Positions 43,581-52,293 of a stretch of 64,000 nt of DNA are shown here, one piece after another (positions within the stretch are counted from its first letter, which is position 1; the number at the start of each line of letters is the position of its first letter). A program made the position numbers and the translations under genes. The DNA is from Streptomyces sp. RerS4 (lineage in GTDB: Bacteria; Actinomycetota; Actinomycetes; Streptomycetales; Streptomycetaceae). Where the stretch lies: assembly GCF_023515955.1 (NCBI RefSeq), contig NZ_CP097322.1, forward strand, positions 2,854,001 through 2,918,000, in the 5' to 3' direction. The notes beneath the pieces are model-generated. The model saw only the letters and a program-made list of their open reading frames with translations, did not search any database and was not told the DNA's origin.

Positions 43581-43639
43581 GCGCGGGTCGGCGTAGACCT
43601 TGTGGTCCGGGACACACCACGGGCATCGGGGGCACAGCC

Positions 43640-45016
43640 ATGCGCGAGCACGGAAAGAGCCGGACGAACATCGGGTGGGCGGCGCTGGCCGTCGCGGGCG
43701 CCCTCACCCTGTCCGCGTGCGGCGGCGGAGGAGGAGACGGGAACGCCGGGCCGCAGGACCCGTCGGCCGACGCGGGCCGTTCGTCCGCGCCCCGGGTGAC
43801 GTTACCGAAGCTGACCGGCGAGAAGCTGGAGGTCGCGGCGGTCTGGACGGGGCCCGAGCAGGCCAACTTCGTCAAGGTGCTGAAGGAGTTCGAGAAGCGC
43901 ACGGGCGCGAGCGTGACCTTCGTACCGGCGCAGGACCCGATCGTCACCTTCCTCGGTACCAAGATCGCGGGCGGTCAGCCGCCGGACGTGGCGCTGCTGC
44001 CGCAGGTCGGTGCGCTGGTCTCGGCGGTGAAGAACAAGTGGGCACAGCCGCTGGGCCCGGAGGCGCGGGCGCAGCTCGACGCGAACTACAGCGACGGCTG
44101 GAAGAAGCTGGGCGCAGTCGACGGCACCCAGTACGGCGTCTACTACAAGGCCGCCAACAAATCGCTGATCTGGTACAACGCGAAGGCCTTCGAGGCGGCG
44201 GGCGTGAAGCCGCCGAAGACCTGGAAGGAACTGATCACGGCGGCCGACACGCTGTCCGCCTCGGGCACCCCGGCGGTGTCGGTGGCCGGCGCGGACGGCT
44301 GGACCCTCACCGACTGGTTCGAGAACGTCTACCTCTCGCAGGCGGGCCCGCAGAAGTACGACCAGTTGGCCAAGCACGAGATCAAGTGGACGGACGACAG
44401 CGTCAAGCAGGCGCTGACGACGCTCGGCGAGCTGTTCGGCCGCGAGGACTTCCTGGCGGGCGGGAAGAGCGGGGCGCTGGCGACGGAGTTCCCGAAGTCG
44501 GTGACGCAGACGTTCACCGGCGGCGACCGGCCGGCGTCGGCGATGGTCTTCGAGGGCGACTTCGTGGCGGTGAACATCGCGCAGACGGAGGCGAAGGTGG
44601 GTGAGGACGCGCTGGTGTTCCCCTTCCCGGCGGTCGGTGCGAAGGCGCCGGTGGTCTCGGGCGGTGACATGGCGGTCGCGCTGAAGCCGTCGAAGGGCGC
44701 GCAGGCGCTGCTGACGTTCCTGGCGTCGCCGGACGCGGCGGAGATCCAGGCCCGTGAGGGCGGGTTCGTCTCCCCGAACAAGGCGGTGGACCCGAGCGCG
44801 TACCCGAACGCGATCCAGCGGGACATCGCGAAGGCGCTGATCGCGGCGGGCGACGACTTCCGCTTCGACCTGTCGGACCAGGCTCCGGCCGCCTTCGGCG
44901 GGACGCCGGGCGCGGGCGAGTGGAAGGCGCTCCAGGACTTCCTGGCGAACCCGTCGGACGTGGCGGGGATCCAGGCGAGGCTGGAGGCGGACGCGTCCAA
45001 GGCCTACGGGAACTGA
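43640..45016 (+). CDS. ABC sugar-binding lipoprotein
   Basis: 458-aa extracytoplasmic solute-binding protein (family 1, carbohydrate). The lipobox LTLSAC lies after an n-region MREHGKSRTNIGWAALAVAG, so it is a lipoprotein anchored at Cys. Core: EVAAVWTGPEQANFVKVLKEFEKRTG, GGQPPDVALLPQVG, and a late TAYPNAI/QRDIAKAL-type helix. It captures an oligosaccharide or alpha-glucoside for the two permeases that follow. The start is ATG 43640. Confidence 0.9.
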   Translation: MREHGKSRTNIGWAALAVAGALTLSACGGGGGDGNAGPQDPSADAGRSSAPRVTLPKLTGEKLEVAAVWTGPEQANFVKVLKEFEKRTGASVTFVPAQDPIVTFLGTKIAGGQPPDVALLPQVGALVSAVKNKWAQPLGPEARAQLDANYSDGWKKLGAVDGTQYGVYYKAANKSLIWYNAKAFEAAGVKPPKTWKELITAADTLSASGTPAVSVAGADGWTLTDWFENVYLSQAGPQKYDQLAKHEIKWTDDSVKQALTTLGELFGREDFLAGGKSGALATEFPKSVTQTFTGGDRPASAMVFEGDFVAVNIAQTEAKVGEDALVFPFPAVGAKAPVVSGGDMAVALKPSKGAQALLTFLASPDAAEIQAREGGFVSPNKAVDPSAYPNAIQRDIAKALIAAGDDFRFDLSDQAPAAFGGTPGAGEWKALQDFLANPSDVAGIQARLEADASKAYGN

Positions 45017-45018
45017 CC

Positions 45019-46365
45019 GTGGCGGGCCACCGGAACCACGGGGACGGACGGCGGGACGGACGGCGGGACGGACGGCGGGCCGCCGCCGGCCGCCGCCGGC
45101 TCATAGCGGCGGCGTTCCTGCTGCCGGCGCTGGTGCTGCTGGGGGCGCTCGTCGTCCATCCCATCGGCTACTCCCTCTACCGCAGCCTCTTCGACCGCTC
45201 CGGCGACACCTTCGTCGGCGCGGGCAACTACCGGGAGATCCTGACCGATACGACGATCCGGACCGCGCTGAAGAACACGGCGGTGTGGGTGGTGCTCGCG
45301 CCGGTCACGGCGACCGCCCTCGGCCTGATCTTCGCGGTGCTGACCGAACGGGTGCGCTGGGGCACGGCGTTCAAGCTGCTGGTGTTCATGCCGATGGCGA
45401 TCTCGATGCTGGCGGCGGGCATCATCTTCCGGCTCGTCTACGACCACGACCCCGACCGGGGTGTGGCCAACGCGGTCTGGGTCGGGGTGCACGACACGTT
45501 CGCGTCCTCCTCGGCCTTCCCCAAGGCCCGGCCGGGCCGGGACTCCCCGCTCCAGCCGGCCGCCGGCGGCGCCTTCGTGACGCGCGATCCCGTACGGGCG
45601 GGCGTACCGGCGCTGCTCCCGCTGGTCGGGGTGGCACCGGAGGCGCTGCCCGAGGGGACCCGTACGGCGAGCAACGCCGAGGCGGCGCCGGGGAAGGTGA
45701 CCGGCACCGTCTGGCAGGACTTCACCCGGGGCGGGGGCGGCGCGACGAACGTGGTCGACCCGACGGAGTCGGGGCTGTCCGGGATCCGGGTCGAGGCGGT
45801 CAAGGACGGACGGGTGGTGGCGTCGACGACGGCCCGCCCGGACGGCACCTTCACCCTGCCCGCGGCGGCCGACGGGGCGCTGTTGCGGCTGCCGGCGGCG
45901 AACTTCCGGGAGGCGTACGCGGGGGTGGAGTGGCTGGGCCCGACGCTGGTGACGCCGGCGGTGATCGGGGCGTACGTGTGGATGTGGGCCGGTTTCGCGA
46001 TGGTGCTGATCGGGGCCGGGCTGGCCGCCGTACCGCGTGAGCTGCTGGAGGCGGCGCGGGTGGACGGGGCGAACGAGTGGCAGGTGTTCCGGCGGATCAC
46101 CGTACCGCTGTTGGCGCCGGTCCTGGCGGTGGTGCTGATCACCCTCGTGATCAACGTGATGAAGATCTTCGACCTGGTCTTCGTGATCGCACCGGGCGCG
46201 GTCCAGGACGACGCGAACGTGCTCGCGCTCCAGCTGTACCGGACCTCGTTCGGGACGGACGCCGATCCGGGGCTCGGCAGCGCCATCGCCGTGTTGCTCC
46301 TGGTGCTGGTGGTGCCGGTGATGCTGGTGAACATCCGCAGGATGCGCAAGGAGGCCTCCCGATGA
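45019..46365 (+). CDS. Sugar ABC permease with an inserted extracellular beta-domain
   Basis: 448 aa, MalF-like. TM1 is LIAAAFLLPALVLLGALVV; TM2-3 follow to about residue 140; the coupling EAA loop is EAARVDGANEWQVFRRITVPLL. Between TM3 and TM4, where relatives have about 25 residues, there are about 160. Within the insert, residues about 225-298 (GTVWQDFTRGGGG, ESGLSGIRVEAVKDGRVVAST, RPDGTFTLP) look like an SdrB/Cna-B or carboxypeptidase-regulatory-like beta-sandwich facing outside. The frame is continuous across it. GTG 45019 starts 2 nt after the lipoprotein stop. No ATPase is encoded nearby, so a shared MsiK-type ATPase probably powers the system. Confidence 0.85.
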   Translation: MAGHRNHGDGRRDGRRDGRRAAAGRRRLIAAAFLLPALVLLGALVVHPIGYSLYRSLFDRSGDTFVGAGNYREILTDTTIRTALKNTAVWVVLAPVTATALGLIFAVLTERVRWGTAFKLLVFMPMAISMLAAGIIFRLVYDHDPDRGVANAVWVGVHDTFASSSAFPKARPGRDSPLQPAAGGAFVTRDPVRAGVPALLPLVGVAPEALPEGTRTASNAEAAPGKVTGTVWQDFTRGGGGATNVVDPTESGLSGIRVEAVKDGRVVASTTARPDGTFTLPAAADGALLRLPAANFREAYAGVEWLGPTLVTPAVIGAYVWMWAGFAMVLIGAGLAAVPRELLEAARVDGANEWQVFRRITVPLLAPVLAVVLITLVINVMKIFDLVFVIAPGAVQDDANVLALQLYRTSFGTDADPGLGSAIAVLLLVLVVPVMLVNIRRMRKEASR

Positions 46366-47261
46366 GCCCGGCCCACGACGGCGCGTCCCGAAGCGAAGCG
46401 CCCCGAAGTGAAGCGACCCGCTCCAGTCGCCTCGCCGCCGTGGCGGCCGGCGGCGCCCTGCGGGTCTTCCTGGTGGTGGCGGCGCTGTTCTGGCTGCTGC
46501 CCACCCTGGGCCTGTTGATCTCCTCCTTCCTCTCCCCCACCGACCTGGGCAAGGGCGGCTGGTGGCAGGTGCTCGCCGAGCCGGCGCGCCTGACCGCCTC
46601 GAACTACGCGCGGCTGCTGGAGAACGACACCATCACCGGCTCGCTGCTGAGCACGGTGGCGATCGCCGTCCCGGCGACGCTGCTGGTGATCGTCCTGGGC
46701 TCGTTCGCCGGATACGCCTTCGCCTGGCTGGAGTTCCCCGGCCGGGACTGGCTGTTCCTGGTGGTGGTCGGGCTGTTGGTGGTCCCCGTCCAGGTGGCGT
46801 TGATCCCGGTGTCCGAACTCTTCGGCAGCATCGGCCTGTTCGAGACCACGGCCGGTGTGGTGCTCTTCCACACCGCCTTCGGGCTGCCCTTCGCGGTGTT
46901 CCTGCTGCGCAACTTCTTCGCGGAGATCCCGCGCGAGCTGCTGGAGGCGGCGCGCCTGGACGGCGCGGGCGAGCTGCGGCTGTTCGCCCGGGTGGTGCTG
47001 CCGCTCGGCGGTCCGGCGATCGCCTCGCTCGGCATCTTCCAGTTCCTGTGGGTGTGGAACGACATGTTGGTGGCGCTGGTCTTCGCCGACTCGGCGAACC
47101 CGCCCGTCACGGTCGCCCTCCAGCAGCAGGTACGGCAGTTCGGGAACAACATCGACGTCCTGGCGCCCGGCGCGTTCCTGTCGATGGTCGTGCCGCTCGT
47201 CGTCTTCTTCGCCTTCCAACGGCAGTTCGTCACGGGGGTGATGGCCGGCGCGGTCAAGTGA
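46362..47261 (+). CDS. Sugar ABC permease, MalG type
   Basis: 299 aa with six TM segments (VFLVVAALFWLLPTLGLLISSF first) and the EAA motif EAARLDGAGELRLFARVVLPL. It has an N-terminal Ser/Arg-rich stretch with repeated RSEA units. ATG 46362 overlaps the first permease stop by 4 nt. It is the last gene of the importer operon, ending with FAFQRQFVTGVMAGAVK, typical of this family. Confidence 0.9.
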   Translation: MSPAHDGASRSEAPRSEATRSSRLAAVAAGGALRVFLVVAALFWLLPTLGLLISSFLSPTDLGKGGWWQVLAEPARLTASNYARLLENDTITGSLLSTVAIAVPATLLVIVLGSFAGYAFAWLEFPGRDWLFLVVVGLLVVPVQVALIPVSELFGSIGLFETTAGVVLFHTAFGLPFAVFLLRNFFAEIPRELLEAARLDGAGELRLFARVVLPLGGPAIASLGIFQFLWVWNDMLVALVFADSANPPVTVALQQQVRQFGNNIDVLAPGAFLSMVVPLVVFFAFQRQFVTGVMAGAVK

Positions 47262-47399
47262 CGGCTCCCGGGCGGCCGGCGCGGGGAGCGGACCTCAACT
47301 CCGCGATGATCACGGCATTGACATGCCGCGTTGACGCTCCGTAACCCGAATGCCACACGGAGCGTAACCCGATCGCCGCGCGCGTGGTTCCTGGGCAAT

Positions 47400-49700
47400 A
47401 TGCCCGCGCCGACCCCTGGATGTGCCGTGCCCCGGTTCAGCGTCATCGTGCCCGCGTACAAGGTTCAGGCGTACCTCCAGGAGAGTCTGGATTCCGTCCT
47501 CTCCCAGTCGTATCCGGACCTGGAACTGATCGCGGTCGACGACGCCTCCCCGGACGCGTGCGGCGCGATCATCGACGAGTGCGCGGCGCGCGACTCCCGG
47601 GTCACCGCCGTCCACCTGGCGCACAACCTCGGCCTGGGCCCGGCCCGCAACGCGGGTGTGGCGCGGGCCACCGGCGACTACCTGATCTTCCTCGACGGCG
47701 ACGACACCCTCGCCCCCGGCGCCCTCCAGGCCATCACCGACCGCCTCAAGGCGACCGGCTCCCCCGACGTCCTCGTCTACGACTACGCCCGCACCTTCTG
47801 GACCGGAGAACGGATCCGCAACCGCCTCGCCCACCGCCTGCGCGAGGACGGCCCCGCCAGCTTCCGCCTCGCCGACCGCCCGGCCCTGCTCGGCATGCTG
47901 ATGGTCGCGTGGAACAAGGCGTACCGCCGCGAGTACGTCGAGCGCGAGGGCCTCGCGTTCCCGCCCGGCCTCTACGAGGACACCCCCTGGACCTATCCGG
48001 CGCTGCTCGCCGCCGAGTCCGTGGCCGTCCTCGACCGGGTCTGCGTCCACTACCGCCAGCGCCGCACCGGTTCGATCCTGACCACCGCCGGCCGCCGCCA
48101 CCTCGACATCTTCGACCAGTACGAGCGCGTCTTCGGCTTCCTCGCCGCCCGCCCCGAACTGGAGCGCTGGCGGCCCGCCCTGCAGCGTCGGATGGCCGAG
48201 CACTTCTGCGCCGTCTACGCCGACCCGCGCCGCCTCCCGCGCGCCTGCCGCGCCGAGTTCTTCGCGCGGGCCTCGGCCCTGCTGCGCCGCCACCGCACCC
48301 CCGGCGTCGGCGCCGACGCCCTGCCGCTGTCCCTGACGCGCACCGACCGGCTGCGCCAGACCCTGATGCGCCTGGGCGCCCGGCGCACCTACCGGGTGCT
48401 GTCGCGGCTGCGCTCGGCGGGCCTCGCGACGGCCGGCGGGGCCCGCGTCCTGGGGCGGGGCCTGCGCGAGAGCGCCCTGCGCCTGCACTACCGGATCCAG
48501 CGGATGCTGCCGCTGCGCCCCGAACTGGCCGTGTTCTCCGCGTACTGGCACGGCGGCTACGCCTGCAACCCGGCGGCCATCGAGGCGAAGCTGCGGGAGC
48601 TGGCCCCGCGCATGCGCACCGCCTGGATCTGCGAGCCCGAGCACGCGGCCGGCGTGCCGACCGGTACCACGACGCTGCGCCCGGGGACGGCCGCGTACTG
48701 GACGGCCCTGGCCCGCGCCACCTACCTCACCACGAACGTCAACTTCGACCGTGCCCTCGTCAAGCGGCCGGGCCAGGTCCTGCTCCAGACCCAGCACGGC
48801 ACCCCGCTCAAGCGGGTCGGCCTCGACCTCCAGGACCGGCCGGCGGCCACCCCGACCGCGGACTTCGCGGGGCTGCTGCGCGGCGCCGACCAGTGGGACT
48901 ACCTGCTCTCCGCCAACCGGCACTCCACCCTCGTCTGGGAGAAGGCCGTCCCCGCCTCGTACACCACCCTCGAATACGGCTACCCGCGCAACGACGTCTT
49001 CCACCGGGCCACCCGCTCCGACGTCCTGGAGCTGCGCGAACGCCTGGGCATCACGCAGGGCACCACCGCGATCCTGTACGCCCCCACGCACCGCGACTAC
49101 CGGCGCAGCATGCCCGAACACCTGGACTTCGAGCGCGTCCTGCGCGACCTGGGCCCGCGCTTCGTGCTGCTGACCCGCACCCACCTGACGTACGCGGGCG
49201 GCGACCACGCCCCGGCGGACGCGCACCCGCGCCTGATCGACGTCTCGGCGTACCCGTCGATCGAGGAGCTGTGCCTCGCCTCGGACGCGCTCGTCACCGA
49301 CTACTCGTCCCTGATGTTCGACTACGCCGCCCTCGACCGCCCGATCGTGATCCACGCCGACGACTGGGAGGCGTACGAGGCGGCCCGCGGCACCTACTTC
49401 GACCTGCGGGCCTGCCCGCCCGGCGCGATCGCCCGGACCGAGGACGAGTTGGTCGACATCTTCGCGTCGGGCCACTGGCGGGGCTCGCGCTCGGCCCAGC
49501 TGCGGGCCGCGTTCCGCCGGCGGTTCTGCACCTGCGACGACGGCCACGCCGCCGAGCGGGTCGTGCGGCGGGTCTTCCTGGGCCAGTCCACGCCGGTCCC
49601 GGCGATCGTCCCGCTGGAGGACCGCCACCCGGCCCCCGCGGCCCCGTCCACCGTCCCGGAACCGACGCCGGCCCCGCTGGCGGCGGGGCTGTGGCCTTGA
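47400..49700 (+). CDS. Two-domain glycosyltransferase: GT2 plus CDP-glycerol glycerophosphotransferase-like
   Basis: About 766 aa. N-terminal GT-A domain: FSVIVPAYKVQAYLQESLDSVL, DLELIAVDDASPD, FLDGDDTLAPG (DxD). C-terminal TagF-like domain from about residue 370: LQTQHGTPLKRVG, TLEYGYPRNDVF, ILYAPTHRDYRR, ALVTDYSSLMFDYAALDRPI. Such proteins build teichoic-acid-like or other phosphopolyol wall polymers on the cytoplasmic side. The start is uncertain: ATG 47400 chosen; GTG 47427 also possible. It is followed by an ABC polymer exporter 0.8 kb away, supporting a joint role. Confidence 0.85.
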   Translation: MPAPTPGCAVPRFSVIVPAYKVQAYLQESLDSVLSQSYPDLELIAVDDASPDACGAIIDECAARDSRVTAVHLAHNLGLGPARNAGVARATGDYLIFLDGDDTLAPGALQAITDRLKATGSPDVLVYDYARTFWTGERIRNRLAHRLREDGPASFRLADRPALLGMLMVAWNKAYRREYVEREGLAFPPGLYEDTPWTYPALLAAESVAVLDRVCVHYRQRRTGSILTTAGRRHLDIFDQYERVFGFLAARPELERWRPALQRRMAEHFCAVYADPRRLPRACRAEFFARASALLRRHRTPGVGADALPLSLTRTDRLRQTLMRLGARRTYRVLSRLRSAGLATAGGARVLGRGLRESALRLHYRIQRMLPLRPELAVFSAYWHGGYACNPAAIEAKLRELAPRMRTAWICEPEHAAGVPTGTTTLRPGTAAYWTALARATYLTTNVNFDRALVKRPGQVLLQTQHGTPLKRVGLDLQDRPAATPTADFAGLLRGADQWDYLLSANRHSTLVWEKAVPASYTTLEYGYPRNDVFHRATRSDVLELRERLGITQGTTAILYAPTHRDYRRSMPEHLDFERVLRDLGPRFVLLTRTHLTYAGGDHAPADAHPRLIDVSAYPSIEELCLASDALVTDYSSLMFDYAALDRPIVIHADDWEAYEAARGTYFDLRACPPGAIARTEDELVDIFASGHWRGSRSAQLRAAFRRRFCTCDDGHAAERVVRRVFLGQSTPVPAIVPLEDRHPAPAAPSTVPEPTPAPLAAGLWP

Positions 49701-49738
49701 ACCGCGCGGCCTTGAAGCGCGCGGCCTTGAGCGCGCGG
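49695..49738. repeat. Three tandem 15-bp repeats across the glycosyltransferase stop
   Basis: CCTTGAACCGCGCGG (49695), CCTTGAAGCGCGCGG (49710) and a 14-bp third copy (49725). The 15-bp period repeats an in-frame TGA. It is probably replication slippage. Confidence 0.75.
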
Positions 49739-49740
49739 CC

Positions 49741-50361
49741 TCAGGCGGTGTCCGCCTTCAGGCCCGCCACCACCGAGCGGGCCAAATCGTCCAGGTAGCC
49801 CGCCGGTACGGCGTCCCGTACGACCACCTGCCGCCAGTAGAGCGGGCCGATCGCGAGGTCGAGGGCACGCTCCGGGCAGGTCGACTCCGGCAGCTCACCG
49901 CGTGCCACGGCCTCCGCGACGATGCCCTCGGCCAGCCGCTTCTGCCCGTCGAGCAGGGCGCCCCGTACCGCGTCGGCGATCTCGGGGTTGCGCGCGGCCT
50001 CCACCAGCAGGTCCGGGATCACGGCCGAGGCCACCGGGTGGCGCAGCACGTGTGACATGACCTCCAGCAGGGCGCGTACGTCCCCGTAGAGGGAACCGGT
50101 GGCGGGCACGGGCAGGCCGTCGGCGGCGAAGGCCGCGACCAGGTCCAGCACGAGGTGCAGCTTCGACTTCCACCGCCGGTACACGGCCGTCTTGCCGACG
50201 CCGGCCCGCCGCGCGATGCCCTCGATGGACATCCGGGCGAAGCCCACGGCCGCCAGTTCCTCCACGACCGCCGCGCGGATCGCCTCGGTCACGTCCTCGC
50301 GCAGGACGGCGGCCCCGGCGGGGGCGCGGCGGGCGGGCGTGGGGGCGGGCTCGTTGGTCAT
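49741..50361 (-). CDS. TetR-family transcriptional repressor
   Basis: 206 aa. N-terminal HTH about 25-70: TEAIRAAVVEELAAVGFARMSIEGIARRAGVGKTAVYRRWKSK is the canonical TetR pattern. The C-terminal ligand/dimer domain is TetR_C-like. ATG 50361 (MTNEPAP) is preferred over 50382. It is divergent from the ABC exporter, which it may regulate. Confidence 0.9.
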   Translation of the reverse strand: MTNEPAPTPARRAPAGAAVLREDVTEAIRAAVVEELAAVGFARMSIEGIARRAGVGKTAVYRRWKSKLHLVLDLVAAFAADGLPVPATGSLYGDVRALLEVMSHVLRHPVASAVIPDLLVEAARNPEIADAVRGALLDGQKRLAEGIVAEAVARGELPESTCPERALDLAIGPLYWRQVVVRDAVPAGYLDDLARSVVAGLKADTA

Positions 50362-50508
50362 GGACAGAGCATAGCCGCGCACGACGTCACCCCGGCGTCG
50401 CGACGATACGGTTGCGTTCCGACGTGTGCCGCCCTACGCTCGCCGTAGCGACGATACGGACCCGTCCCGTCGTTGTTGGCGCCCCCGACCCCGTCGAAAG
50501 CGACCCCC

Positions 50509-51426
50509 GTGACCGCGACCACCACGGCTCCCGCAGCCCCCGCAGCCCCCGCCACCGCGGCCGGGCCGGCGGAGCTGGCGGCGGCCCACGGCCTGACCGT
50601 CAGTGGCGCCCGGCCCTCCCTGCCCCGCTACGTGGCGCAGCTGTGGAGCCGACGCCACTTCGTGACGGCGTACGCCACCGCCCGGATGCACGCCACGTAC
50701 AGCACGGCCAGGCTCGGCCAGGTCTGGCACCTGATGACCCCGCTGCTCAACGCGGCCGTCTACTACTTCATCTTCGGCATCGTCATGAAGGCGAGCCACG
50801 GCGTACCGGACTACGTGCCGTTCCTGATCACCGGTGTCTTCGTGTGGGACTTCATCGGCAGCTCCGTCAACGCCGGCACCCGCGCCGTCCACGGCAACCT
50901 CGGCCTGGTGCGCGCCCTGCACTTCCCGCGCGCCGCTCTGCCGCTCTCCTCGGTGGTGCAGCTCTTCCAGCAGCTCCTGATCACCATGGCGGCCCTGGTG
51001 GTGCTGCTCCTGGCGTTCGGCCAGACCCCGTCGCTCTCCTGGCTGATCGCCCTGCCGGCGCTGTTCCTGATGGCCGTCTTCTGCGCCGGCTGCGCCCTGG
51101 TCATGGCCCGGATCGGCAGCAAGAACCCGGATGTCGGCCAGCTCATGCCGTTCGTGCTGCGGACCTGGATGTACTCCTCGGGCGTGATGTGGTCCATCGA
51201 CTCCATCCTCAGCACGGACCACCTGCCGCACTGGGTCTCGCTCCTGCTGAAGACCAACCCGGCCGCCGTCTACATCGACCTGATGCGTTTCGCCCTGATC
51301 GACGGCTTCGAGGCGAGCGCCCTTCCCCACCACGTGTGGCCGATCGCCATCGGCTGGGCCCTCCTCACCGGCGTCGGCGGATTCGTCTTCTTCTGGAAGG
51401 CAGAAGAGGAGTACGGCCGTGGCTGA
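50509..51426 (+). CDS. ABC-2 polymer exporter permease (TagG-like)
   Basis: About 305 aa with an Ala/Pro-rich N-terminus, then YVAQLWSRRHFVTAYATARMHATYSTARLGQVWHLMTPLL, the signature of teichoic acid/O-antigen ABC-2 permeases, and six hydrophobic segments. It moves lipid-linked polymer across the membrane. GTG 50509 is chosen; TTG 50473 is possible. It overlaps the ATPase gene by 8 nt. Confidence 0.85.
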   Translation: MTATTTAPAAPAAPATAAGPAELAAAHGLTVSGARPSLPRYVAQLWSRRHFVTAYATARMHATYSTARLGQVWHLMTPLLNAAVYYFIFGIVMKASHGVPDYVPFLITGVFVWDFIGSSVNAGTRAVHGNLGLVRALHFPRAALPLSSVVQLFQQLLITMAALVVLLLAFGQTPSLSWLIALPALFLMAVFCAGCALVMARIGSKNPDVGQLMPFVLRTWMYSSGVMWSIDSILSTDHLPHWVSLLLKTNPAAVYIDLMRFALIDGFEASALPHHVWPIAIGWALLTGVGGFVFFWKAEEEYGRG

Positions 51427-52201
51427 CCCCACCCCCACCGGCACGCGCGTCCCGACCGTCATCGCCGACGAGGTCCACGTGATCTACAAGGTGCACGGCT
51501 CCGGGCCCCGCAAGGGCGGCGCCACCGCCGCCCTCAGCCGGATCTTCTCCCGCGGGCCCGCGCCCGGCGTGCGCGAGGTGCACGCCGTCAAGGGCGTCAG
51601 CTTCACCGCGTACAAGGGCGAGGCCATCGGCCTGATCGGCTCCAACGGTTCGGGCAAGTCCACCCTCCTCAAGGCCATCGCCGGCCTCCAGCCCGTGGCC
51701 CGCGGCGCGGTCTACTCACACGGCCAGCCGTCCCTGCTCGGCGTGAACGCCGCCCTCATGAACGACCTCACCGGCGAACGCAACGTCGTCCTCGGCGGAC
51801 TCGCGATGGGCATGACCCGCAACCAAATCCGCGAGCGCTACCAGGGCATCGTCGACTTCTCCGGCATCAACGAGAAGGGCGACTTCATCTCCCTGCCGAT
51901 GCGCACCTACTCCTCCGGCATGGGCGCCCGCCTGCGCTTCTCCATCGCCGCCGCGAAGGACCACGACGTCCTGATGATCGACGAGGCCCTGGCCACCGGC
52001 GACGCCGCCTTCCAGCGCCGCAGCCAGGCCCGCATCGAGGAACTGCGCGAACGCGCCGGCACGGTCTTCCTCGTCAGCCACGGCATCGGCACGGTCCGCG
52101 AGACCTGCGACCGCGCCCTCTGGCTGGAGTCCGGCGTCCTGCGCATGGACGGCCCCGCCGCGCAGGTCTGCGACGCCTACGAGGCCTTCACCCGGGGCTG
52201 A
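51419..52201 (+). CDS. ABC polymer exporter ATPase (TagH-like)
   Basis: 260 aa. Walker A IGSNGSGKSTLLKAIAG, polymer-exporter Q-loop region LMNDLTGERNVVLGG, signature YSSGMGARLRFSIA, Walker B DVLMIDEALATGD, switch VSHG. YSSGM is typical of TagH/KpsT/Wzt. No C-terminal polymer-binding domain is present. With the permease it exports the wall glycopolymer probably made by the GT2/TagF-like protein. Confidence 0.9.
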   Translation: MADPTPTGTRVPTVIADEVHVIYKVHGSGPRKGGATAALSRIFSRGPAPGVREVHAVKGVSFTAYKGEAIGLIGSNGSGKSTLLKAIAGLQPVARGAVYSHGQPSLLGVNAALMNDLTGERNVVLGGLAMGMTRNQIRERYQGIVDFSGINEKGDFISLPMRTYSSGMGARLRFSIAAAKDHDVLMIDEALATGDAAFQRRSQARIEELRERAGTVFLVSHGIGTVRETCDRALWLESGVLRMDGPAAQVCDAYEAFTRG

Positions 52202-52224
52202 CGCACCGACGAAAAAGCACGACG

Positions 52225-52273
52225 CGAAGGCCCCGGCCCCCGGAACAGACGTTTCCGGGGGCCGGGGCCTTCG
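52225..52273. terminator. Bidirectional terminator between the ABC exporter and gdhB
   Basis: A perfect 21-bp stem (52225-52245 with 52253-52273) with a 7-nt loop between convergent genes. Confidence 0.9.
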
Positions 52274-52293
52274 TACACCGTGCGCGAGCGGGA

